Positions 8,236-14,672 of a DNA stretch of 33,542 nt are shown piece by piece (position 1 is the first letter of the stretch; each line of letters begins with the position of its first letter). This DNA is from Planctomycetota bacterium (lineage in GTDB: Bacteria; Planctomycetota; Planctomycetia; Planctomycetales; Planctomycetaceae): assembly GCA_027623235.1 (NCBI GenBank), contig JAQBVJ010000080.1, forward strand, positions 1 through 33,542. Reading direction: 5' to 3'. A program made the position numbers and the translations under genes. The notes under the pieces were generated by a model. It did not search any database and had not been told where the DNA came from. It worked only from the letters and a program-made list of their open reading frames with translations.

Positions 8236-8682
8236 ATGTTCTTCCGCTTCGGCAGCGCCATCTGTGTCGTCGTGCTGATCTCGCTGGTCGGCATTGCGAT
8301 CGAGAAACGCAGTCTGGAACTCCGCCGCAAGATCAGCCGGCAGCACTACCAGATGGACGTGCTCCGCGATCAGCACTCGCGGTTACGGCTGAAGTCGCAG
8401 GAACTCGCCGGGATCGAGCGGCTGTTCGAAACCGTCGAGCGGGCCGGGTCAGGTCTCGCGCTGCCCGAAAAGCTACCGAAAGCAGCGAAGGCTTCGTCGT
8501 CCGCGGAACGCCCTGCGGTCCCCTTGCTGTTCTGGCGGCGGCCGCTCGACGATCCGCGATTGGATGAACGCTCGCGCCGGGAGGGCGAGGCTCCTGACGA
8601 GCCGCGTACTGGTGCCGCGCGCTCGTGGTTCGGCGGGAGCCTCGCACTCCCGTTCCACTTGCCCTCGAGGGCCTCGCAATGA
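8236..8682 (+). CDS. ftsL: FtsL-like septum protein with a repeat-derived C-terminus
   Basis: 148 residues. A very short N-terminus precedes one membrane segment (about residues 5-22, FGSAICVVVLISLVGIAI), then a coiled-coil-like charged helix (about 24-65, with LRRKISRQHYQMDVLRDQ and LRLKSQEL). This architecture and the place directly before ftsI match FtsL/DivIC proteins, which bridge FtsQ-type and FtsW/FtsI proteins at the septum. Sequence identity in this family is always low, so the call rests on form and context. The last 50 or so residues (from about 115) come from a palindromic repeat at 8579-8651 and look unrelated to FtsL. The TGA stop overlaps the ftsI ATG (ATGA, 8679-8682), which implies translational coupling. 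I see no clear Shine-Dalgarno sequence. Confidence 0.7.
   Translation: MFFRFGSAICVVVLISLVGIAIEKRSLELRRKISRQHYQMDVLRDQHSRLRLKSQELAGIERLFETVERAGSGLALPEKLPKAAKASSSAERPAVPLLFWRRPLDDPRLDERSRREGEAPDEPRTGAARSWFGGSLALPFHLPSRASQ
8579..8651. repeat. Palindromic repeat inside the ftsL-like coding region
   Basis: Arms 8579-8606 (gggagggcgaggctcctgac...) and 8624-8651 (...gggagcctcgcactccc) match at 23 of 28 positions around a 17-base spacer. GC-rich elements with 'gcgaggctcctg...' arms are common intergenic repeats in planctomycete genomes. Here the element is read as protein at the 3' end of the ftsL-like gene, and its right arm reaches to 28 bases before the ftsI start. Confidence 0.8.
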
Positions 8683-10475
8683 CCATTCCGGATGCGAAGA
8701 GATTCCCGCGGTGGCGAGTGAACTTCGTAGCGGGCACGGTGCTCGGTCTGTGGCTGATCGTTGCGGCACGGCTCGTCCACATTCAGCATTTCCAGGCGGA
8801 AGAACTTTCGTCCCGAGCCAGACGCCAGAAATCGTTTGAGGTCGATGTTCCCGCGCGGCCGGCGGACATCGTTGACCGAAACGGAAACCTTCTGGCGACG
8901 ACGATCACCACGCCGAGCCTCTTCGTCGACCCCTCGCAGTTCGACGTGGACTCGATCTTTATCGATGACCTATGCGGCATTCTTAGTCTCGATCCGGCAG
9001 ACATCACGAAGCGACTGGCCGAGTATTCCGCTAAGCGGTTCTGCTGGATCAAACGTCGCCTCAGTGAAGAAGAGCTCACTCAGGTCATCCAGCTGGAGTG
9101 GCCGGACGGTTCGTACGGTTTCCGGCAGGAATTCCTTCGCCAGTACCCTCAAGGGCACGTCGCTGCGCACGTGCTCGGGCTGCGGAACATTGATGGAGTG
9201 GGCAAAGGTGGCGTTGAGCAAAGTCTCAATCCTCTGGTTCAGGGCCAGCCGGGAAAACGCCAGCTCGTGCGGGACGCGATGGGGCGAATCGTCGAAGTCA
9301 GCTTTGACCCGGACAGTGAGCCTCGGCGTTTCGACGCCGTCGCGCTGACAATCGACCTGCCGATTCAAATGGTCGTGGAAAAAGAACTCGACCGGGTGAT
9401 GCAGGACTGGAACCCCAGAGCGGCCTCGGCCATTGTCCTTGATCCTCAGACGGGTGACATCCTGGCGATGTCCTCGCGACCGACCTACTCACCGTCCGAG
9501 CTCAGCGACGTGAAACCGGAAGCCTGGAAAAATCAGGCGATCAACATCGTCTACGAGCCGGGATCGACCTTCAAACCGCTTGTCGTCGCGTGGGCACTGC
9601 AGCATGGCATGATTCGGCGTGACGAGGTCTTCGATTGCGAGAACGGCAAGTGGATGATGGGCCGCCGGCTGCTCAACGATCATCATCCCTACGGAAAACT
9701 CAGCCTGACGGACGTGCTGGTCAAGTCGAGTAATATCGGCATGGCGAAGATCGGCACGAAGATGACGAACGAGGAGATTTTTCGAGCGACGATCGCATTC
9801 GGATTCGGTCGTCCGACGGGCATCGACCTGCCGGGCGAGGTCTCCGGCATCGTCAGGCCACTGCGCGAGTGGAACAGCTATTCAACCGGCTCCGTGCCGA
9901 TGGGGCAGGAAATCGCGGTGACACCGATGCAGCTCATTGCGGCTCACGCGTCACTCGCGAACGGCGGGCGACTGATCACGCCGCAGCTTCTTCGCGGTGT
10001 TCGAGGCCACGGGGACGAGAGGGATTCTCCGTTCTATACGTCGGTGGATGAGCCGGGTCTTTCCATGCCAGCGCGACTGTTGACGAGAACCGTCGATGCC
10101 GAAACGGCAAAATGGGTCGTCGAAGAACCGATGACGGAAGTTGTGAAACGAGGCACCGGCCAGCGCGCGAAAGTGGACGGCTACGAAGTGTTCGGCAAGA
10201 CCGGCACGGCGCAGAAGACGGATCCGGAAACCGGCGGCTACTCGGCGACCGACTACGTCGCGTCGTTCGTCTGCGGCGCGCCGGCGCGGAACCCGCGAGT
10301 TCTCGTCCTGGTCGTTGTGGACGAGCCGGCTCCCGGGAAGTCTCATCAGGGAGGCATCGTCGCTGCGCCGTCGGCAGCGAGGATTCTCAGGCGGACGCTG
10401 CTGCACCTGCACGTCTCACCGGAATCCGATGACCGCGCAGCAAAACGCCCGGCCGAAAACAGCCGGGCGGGGTGA
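8679..10475 (+). CDS. ftsI: Peptidoglycan transpeptidase FtsI (PBP3-type, class B PBP)
   Basis: 598 residues from ATG 8679, which overlaps the ftsL-like stop. A longer GTG frame from 8625 lies inside the palindromic repeat and is unlikely. There is one N-terminal membrane segment (about 15-31). A PBP dimerisation domain includes RPADIVDRNGNLLATT. The transpeptidase domain has all three active-site motifs: STFK with Ser296 and Lys299, SSN at 350-352, and KTGT at 507-510. FtsI cross-links septal peptidoglycan and works with FtsW. An intact copy fits the revised view that Planctomycetota make peptidoglycan, although they lack FtsZ. There is no PASTA domain. The usual murE/murF/mraY genes do not follow; the cluster ends here. 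Confidence 0.94.
   Translation: MTIPDAKRFPRWRVNFVAGTVLGLWLIVAARLVHIQHFQAEELSSRARRQKSFEVDVPARPADIVDRNGNLLATTITTPSLFVDPSQFDVDSIFIDDLCGILSLDPADITKRLAEYSAKRFCWIKRRLSEEELTQVIQLEWPDGSYGFRQEFLRQYPQGHVAAHVLGLRNIDGVGKGGVEQSLNPLVQGQPGKRQLVRDAMGRIVEVSFDPDSEPRRFDAVALTIDLPIQMVVEKELDRVMQDWNPRAASAIVLDPQTGDILAMSSRPTYSPSELSDVKPEAWKNQAINIVYEPGSTFKPLVVAWALQHGMIRRDEVFDCENGKWMMGRRLLNDHHPYGKLSLTDVLVKSSNIGMAKIGTKMTNEEIFRATIAFGFGRPTGIDLPGEVSGIVRPLREWNSYSTGSVPMGQEIAVTPMQLIAAHASLANGGRLITPQLLRGVRGHGDERDSPFYTSVDEPGLSMPARLLTRTVDAETAKWVVEEPMTEVVKRGTGQRAKVDGYEVFGKTGTAQKTDPETGGYSATDYVASFVCGAPARNPRVLVLVVVDEPAPGKSHQGGIVAAPSAARILRRTLLHLHVSPESDDRAAKRPAENSRAG
10442..10469 (-). terminator. Intrinsic terminator for the minus-strand gene, inside the ftsI 3' end
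   Basis: Perfect 8-bp stem cgcccggc/gccgggcg around an 8-base loop. Read on the minus strand it is followed by TTTTG, and it lies 36 bases past the stop of the 10505-11005 gene. It overlaps the last codons of ftsI and has no T-run in the ftsI direction. Confidence 0.7.
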
Positions 10476-10504
10476 GTCTCCGGATCGCCAATTGACGCGA
10501 GGCC

Positions 10505-11005
10505 TCAGAATGTCGCGGCAGGCTGGTTGTCTTTGCCACCAGCGTACTGCATCCGCATCTTGTACAGCTTCTTGAGACGCGAGACGGAGTACATTCGGAC
10601 GACCTTGCCTTTGTAAGTCAGCCGGCCAAGCGAGTCGCGGTCCATGTCGACGGCGAGTTCGTCCACCGAATCGTCCGCGTACAGAGCGGCGAAAGTTTCC
10701 GGGTCGACACCTCGATCTGTTTCCAGATCGCTCATCGCATCGACGCCGCCTGAAAGAATCGCCGAAACGTTGGGCGTCTTTGAAGCCGGTACGTAGCGGC
10801 CATCCTGAGCCAGCAGGTCGGCGGCCTTCTTAATTGCGTCATTGGCTTCCGTGATCGCAATCTGGATCGCATCTTCGCCGCCGCCAGCCGGAGCACCGAA
10901 GCCCTGAGCGTTCACCGCAGCCGGCTGAAACGCGTTCTGAGTTCCCAGAAAGTAACCGCCGCCGAAGAGGCACAAAACAGCAAGGACGCGGAGGGTGATT
11001 TTCAT
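10505..11005 (-). CDS. Small exported protein of unknown function
   Basis: 166 residues from ATG 11005. An ATG at 11020 would add five residues, but the purine-rich gggaacggg sits well for 11005. The N-terminus MKITLRVLAVLCLFGGGYFLG is a signal peptide or membrane anchor, followed by a Gly/Ala-rich link and a helical domain with AIQIAITEANDAIKKAADLL. The C-terminal part is charged (DMDRDSLGRLTYKGKVVRM, LKKLYKMRMQY). I recognise no named domain. It faces the end of ftsI, with its terminator inside ftsI, and is divergent from the LRR lipoprotein gene across a 390-base spacer. It probably lies outside the inner membrane. Confidence 0.75.
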   Translation of the reverse strand: MKITLRVLAVLCLFGGGYFLGTQNAFQPAAVNAQGFGAPAGGGEDAIQIAITEANDAIKKAADLLAQDGRYVPASKTPNVSAILSGGVDAMSDLETDRGVDPETFAALYADDSVDELAVDMDRDSLGRLTYKGKVVRMYSVSRLKKLYKMRMQYAGGKDNQPAATF

Positions 11006-11020
11006 AATTCCCGTTCCCAT

Positions 11021-11395
11021 TTTGAGACGAGGTCACGTGAGCTGAAGTCGGGCTGGCGGAGTCGCATTCGTTTCTTTTCGAAACTCTTCCAGCAGGATCA
11101 ACGGCATCGTCGCACTGGTTGAGTGCTCTTTCAAGCGGCAATTCTTCGGTTCGGGACCAGGATTCCGCCTCCCGACGAATCCTCGACAGGAGACGCTACC
11201 TGTGCCGGTGATGCCGCTTTGGCAAGGCCGTCGTTCCATCCGGGTTACGCCGCCCGGCAATTGCGTTTTCCTCAAGCGCGGGATAGTCTGGCCTGGTCCG
11301 CCGGAGGTCGAGCGATCGCGACTCCAGGCAACACAGTTTTGTCATGCGGGATCGCTGTCCCGACTCATTCGCCATCACTTTGCGAGAAGAATCCG
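11021..11395. other. 375-base divergent spacer, presumably holding two promoters
   Basis: It lies between the divergent exported protein and LRR lipoprotein genes. I see only a weak palindrome (ccggg at 11240-11244 with cccgg at 11253-11257) and no clear -35/-10 or sigma-54 site. An in-frame extension of the LRR gene back to 11123 exists but would bury its lipoprotein signal, so I treat it as non-coding. Confidence 0.45.
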
Positions 11396-12766
11396 ATGCG
11401 TTTTTCGATCCTGTTGCTGTGCCTGGTCACTCCTGCCCTGTTTCTGACCAGCGGCTGCCAGCCGGAAGCGGAACCGGATGCCGACAACGGAGACACGGCA
11501 GCCGGCGAGAACCCCGTCGTCGCAAAAGGGGGCGAGACGCCTGCCAGGGAGAAAGTGGCCGAACATCCAGACGACGATGCGGCCGCGCTGAAGACGCTCA
11601 CCGGGAAGGCCGTCAAGCTGGAAAAGAACTCGGCAGGCCGAGTCACCGTTGCCGACTTTCGCCAGACGGAAACTGGTGACGAGGACCTCGCTCTGCTGAA
11701 GGGTCTTCCCTCCTGCTCGCGAGTCATCCTGTTCGGGCCGACGTTTTCTGACGCTGGCCTGAAGCACCTCCTCGGGCATCCCGCGTTCAGTGTGCTCGAT
11801 GCGGCGAGCACAAAGATCGGTGACGACGGCGTGAAGACGCTCAGCGAGATCCCCGGAATGCGGGCGATCGGTCTCCGACGGACGGATGTGACGGACGCGG
11901 GACTCGCTCATCTGACGAAACTGAAAAACCTGGTCGACATCGATCTGCGGTTTACGAATACGTCTCACGAAGGCGCGATTCACCTGGCGAAAATCAAAAG
12001 CCTGCGAGCGGTCAAGCTGCAGGAAAGTAAGATCACTGACGAGAGTGTCGCTCTGCTCGCGAAGCTGCCGAATCTGCAGAACATCAACATCAGCAAGATG
12101 ACTCAGCTGACACCGGCCTCGCTGGAAGCTTTGAAGGATGTGAAAACGCTGACAACGCTCGAACTGGAAAACTGCACCAACATCGAAGGCGACGCGCTGC
12201 AGCACATTGCTGGTCTGACGAACCTGACGTACCTCAATGTGCGGTTTAACTTTGTGACCGGCGATCAGTTGGTCCACGTTGCGAAGCTGACGAAGATGGA
12301 GAAAATTGCGCTGCGTGAAACCGTCGTCAACGATGCGGGGCTGAGCCATCTTCAGGGGATGAAGGATCTGGAAGAGCTCGATCTGACTGGTTCGATCGTG
12401 AGTGACGCGGGAATGGCGATTGTCACTGGTTTCACAAAACTGCAGACCCTCGAGATCGAACGGACCGATGTGACTGACGAGGGGCTTGTCGAGATTGCGA
12501 AGATCAAAACGTTGAAGGTCCTCGACCTGTCCGCGCTGACCGGAGTCACCAACGACGGCCTGGTTCATCTCGTCGAACTGCCGGAACTTCAGGAGCTCGA
12601 TCTGGACGAGATCTTCGCCATCGACAGCGGCGCGTTGCCTCATCTTGTGAAACTGAAAAAGCTGAAGAAGATCAAGCTGGGAAGCACGGCACTGGGGGCA
12701 GACGAGGAATCGCTGAACGAACTTCGCAAAGCCATACCGGGAATCAAGATCGTGCTTTCGTTCTGA
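11396..12766 (+). CDS. Leucine-rich-repeat lipoprotein
   Basis: 456 residues from ATG 11396, chosen because it begins a clean lipoprotein signal: MRFSILLLCLVTPALFLTSGC, with lipobox LTSGC and acceptor Cys21. A purine-rich gagaag precedes the ATG. After an acidic Ala/Gly linker (about 22-60) come about 14 leucine-rich repeats of roughly 24 residues to the end. They have the pattern 'L..L.L..T.VTDAGL.HL..L' (for example LRRTDVTDAGLAHLTKLKNL), the cysteine-poor form of the RI/CC type common in planctomycete exported proteins. Such LRR solenoids usually bind proteins, and no partner can be named. The gene seems monocistronic, followed by a repeat-rich spacer. Confidence 0.87.
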   Translation: MRFSILLLCLVTPALFLTSGCQPEAEPDADNGDTAAGENPVVAKGGETPAREKVAEHPDDDAAALKTLTGKAVKLEKNSAGRVTVADFRQTETGDEDLALLKGLPSCSRVILFGPTFSDAGLKHLLGHPAFSVLDAASTKIGDDGVKTLSEIPGMRAIGLRRTDVTDAGLAHLTKLKNLVDIDLRFTNTSHEGAIHLAKIKSLRAVKLQESKITDESVALLAKLPNLQNINISKMTQLTPASLEALKDVKTLTTLELENCTNIEGDALQHIAGLTNLTYLNVRFNFVTGDQLVHVAKLTKMEKIALRETVVNDAGLSHLQGMKDLEELDLTGSIVSDAGMAIVTGFTKLQTLEIERTDVTDEGLVEIAKIKTLKVLDLSALTGVTNDGLVHLVELPELQELDLDEIFAIDSGALPHLVKLKKLKKIKLGSTALGADEESLNELRKAIPGIKIVLSF

Positions 12767-12915
12767 GGCGTGCTGATTCGACAACGCACCTTGGAGGGCA
12801 AGGCTGGGCTGTTAAAAATTCGCGGTTGACGGTGGAGGCAGCTTGATCAGTTTTTGTTCCGCGTGATGTTTGCTCATCTCGGCGTGTGCCTTGCTTGCGT
12901 TGGGCCTGCTTTCGT

Positions 12916-12989
12916 TTCTCCGCGCTCTCCAGTTCTCTGTGTTGCAACTCGCAAAGGCGACAACGCAGAGAACTGGAGAACGCCGAGAA
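12916..12989. repeat. Imperfect palindrome, 29-base arms
   Basis: Arms 12916-12944 (centre ctccagttctctg) and 12961-12989 (centre cagagaactggag) flank a 16-base spacer, with four mismatches. It lies in the 417-base spacer 12767-13183, in which I find no gene. It belongs to the 'tctccgcg...ctctgtgttg' class of dispersed repeats. Confidence 0.8.
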
Positions 12990-13090
12990 GCACAACGTCG
13001 AAAATCAACCTCTGAACCCCGGCAAGCGGAACAGAAACAGTCCCTGGCGACTGTGGCTACGACGGGTTCAATCTCAACCAGGTATCATTG

Positions 13091-13147
13091 GGCGCGAGCC
13101 GCCCGGTCTGGGTTTGTTTTCTGCGTGAAGATCGGGCGGCTCGCGCC
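13091..13147. repeat. Perfect 15-bp inverted repeat ggcgcgagccgcccg / cgggcggctcgcgcc
   Basis: Arms 13091-13105 and 13133-13147 around a 27-base spacer. A half-copy of the right arm and its tail recurs at about 13702-13727 (ggacggcttgcgccgttccg), upstream of the next minus-strand gene. There is no T-run, so it is not a typical terminator. It is probably a dispersed planctomycete palindrome. Confidence 0.75.
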
Positions 13148-13183
13148 GCTCCGCTAACTCGGGTCGACGTTTTCGACAGGCTG

Positions 13184-13669
13184 CTAAACGGCGAGTTCGT
13201 TTGCCGAGTCAGCTCGAACGTCGACGTCCGGGGTCCACGCGGAGACTTCGGAAAGTCCCTCAACGGCCGCCGCGATCTGAGCGACGAGTTCTTCCGCACG
13301 CGAGGCAGGAGCGCCGCCGTACTTCGCGAGGTGGATCATCGTGACCAGCTCGCGAACCCAGGCGAGCGTACCCATCAGATCGCTGTGCATCTGCCGCCGC
13401 ATTTCGCGGAGCCGGCGGATGTTGGACTGCCGCATTTTGTCAGCCGCGAGGATTCGCTCATCGAAAGACGCCTCTGAATTCTCAGTCGTGGTGGTTGCCG
13501 GGTTCTCCGCAAATCCTGGCTGAGTCAGCAGGCGGTCGAGCTCTCGAATTCTCCCGGCCTGAACGCCCCACGCGGACTTGAGCTCGCTGATCCGCTCGGC
13601 TTCCCGCGTCAACAATCCCTCCGACCAGCCGTCGAGGCTCTGCAGTGCTGCATCCAGTTCGGTTTCCAC
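13184..13669 (-). CDS. Helical protein of unknown function
   Basis: 161 residues from GTG 13669. The frame continues upstream without an obvious better start, so the N-terminus is uncertain. The content is almost wholly helical and charged (ETELDAALQSLDGWSEGLL, MRQSNIRRLREMRRQMHSDL), with a Thr-rich break near residue 60. No membrane segment or signal is visible, so it is probably cytoplasmic. It follows the membrane protein gene at 13772-14362 by 102 bases on the same strand, with a repeat fragment between them, which suggests an operon. I do not recognise the family. Confidence 0.65.
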   Translation of the reverse strand: METELDAALQSLDGWSEGLLTREAERISELKSAWGVQAGRIRELDRLLTQPGFAENPATTTTENSEASFDERILAADKMRQSNIRRLREMRRQMHSDLMGTLAWVRELVTMIHLAKYGGAPASRAEELVAQIAAAVEGLSEVSAWTPDVDVRADSANELAV

Positions 13670-13771
13670 CTGTGAAAGCAGGACGGCCTGTGTGTCGACC
13701 GGACGGCTTGCGCCGTTCCGCTACAGGAGTCGTCGGCATCATCGTTTTGTCGAACCGGACCGCAGCTACGC

Positions 13772-14362
13772 TCAGAAATGGAAGACGTTAAACGAGTAGA
13801 ACAGCTCGCAACCGATCACGGCGATGAGGGCCAGCCACCAGACCGGTGTCGATTTCCGATCGGGTTCGAGGCGGAGCATGACTCGCCGGAAAACGTCGCT
13901 CATCGCGATTCCGACGCCGGCAAAGACGACAAGGTTGACGATCAAAACGAAACCCGCGTGCGGGACGGCGGTCGTGAAGAACCAGTTGACCGGGATCGAG
14001 GCGATCATCGCGAGGCCTCCCCAGCTGACCGTGACAAGAGCCGCCAGCAGCGTGGTGCTTGCCGCCAGTTTCGAACCGGCCAGGCTGTTAAGGATGTACA
14101 GAGCCGGCAGAGCGATCGTCCAGGCGAGGCCGGCTCCCAGCGTACACAGCACGGCTTTGCGGAGCACATCGTCGGCTCCGCCCAGCAACCCCATCGTCAT
14201 ACCGTAGGTCGTTGTGCCGAGGACCGCCGTCGCAAGCAACGCGGCCCAGACGGACAGCGGATACCGCCCCTCGCCGCGGTGCCAGAGGACGGCAAATTCT
14301 TCGGGCTCGCGCAGGGCGAGGCCAACAGAGCGAATTCCCGATCGTAGTCGTTCGCGAAACAT
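13772..14362 (-). CDS. Multi-spanning membrane protein of unknown function (possibly Yip1-like)
   Basis: 196 residues. After an amphipathic N-terminus (LREPEEFAVLWHRGEGRYPL) there are about five hydrophobic segments near residues 36-56, 67-90, 96-116, 128-150 and 173-192. The size, five-helix layout and early 'P..F' cytoplasmic stretch recall the Yip1 superfamily, but I cannot confirm that by eye. There are no catalytic motifs. It probably forms an operon with the helical protein downstream (13184-13669). Confidence 0.7.
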   Translation of the reverse strand: MFRERLRSGIRSVGLALREPEEFAVLWHRGEGRYPLSVWAALLATAVLGTTTYGMTMGLLGGADDVLRKAVLCTLGAGLAWTIALPALYILNSLAGSKLAASTTLLAALVTVSWGGLAMIASIPVNWFFTTAVPHAGFVLIVNLVVFAGVGIAMSDVFRRVMLRLEPDRKSTPVWWLALIAVIGCELFYSFNVFHF

Positions 14363-14459
14363 CGTTCGTCTCTTGTTGCGTGCAAAAACGCTGAACAGGA
14401 GACAGTCCGGCGGGCGTTTGAAAAATTAACTGTCCTTTTTAAATATCTCTCAATGCGTC

Positions 14460-14482
14460 CCTTCTCCCCTCGGGGGAGAAGG
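14460..14482. repeat. Palindrome ccttctcccc-tcg-ggggagaagg
   Basis: Perfect 10-bp arms (14460-14469, 14473-14482) with a 3-base loop, followed by tggccgaagccg. This is a very common dispersed palindrome in planctomycete genomes. There is no T-run. It lies in the 310-base gap 14363-14672, which holds no gene. Confidence 0.75.
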
Positions 14483-14526
14483 TGGCCGAAGCCGAAAGAG
14501 GGGGACAGTGGTGCGATTTTGAGTCC

Positions 14527-14612
14527 AAAATGAAAAGTGCAAAATGAAAAATGAAAAGTGATCAGGGTTGAGTGCAAAGAGCCTGTCCAATTTGCACTTT
14601 TCACTTTTCATG
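14527..14612. repeat. AT-rich inverted repeat (tgaaaagtgcaaa / tttgcacttttca)
   Basis: The left part is aaaatgaaaagtgcaaaatg with further gaaaagtg copies; the right part is tttgcacttttcacttttca. The arms can pair in more than one register because the gaaaagtg word is itself repeated. The low GC contrasts with the surroundings. It lies just past the end of the YfhO-like gene. Confidence 0.65.
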
Positions 14613-14672
14613 TTTCACTCCCTTCCTCGTCTCCCCCGAAAGGCGGGACGGACTCACTTGCGAAACCACGCC

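Noticed and set aside
11375..12784. 469-codon frame on the minus strand opposite the LRR gene
   Set aside because: It mirrors the periodic LRR sequence and has no signal or domain. The plus strand shows a lipoprotein signal and clear LRR units.
13772..14362. Long open frames on the plus strand opposite the membrane protein (for example 13778-14347)
   Set aside because: Their translation is Arg/Gly/Asp-rich without domains, typical of shadow frames in GC-rich DNA. The minus-strand frame has regular hydrophobic segments.
14460..14482. Intrinsic terminator
   Set aside because: The stem is good but neither side has a T-run, and the sequence is a common dispersed palindrome.
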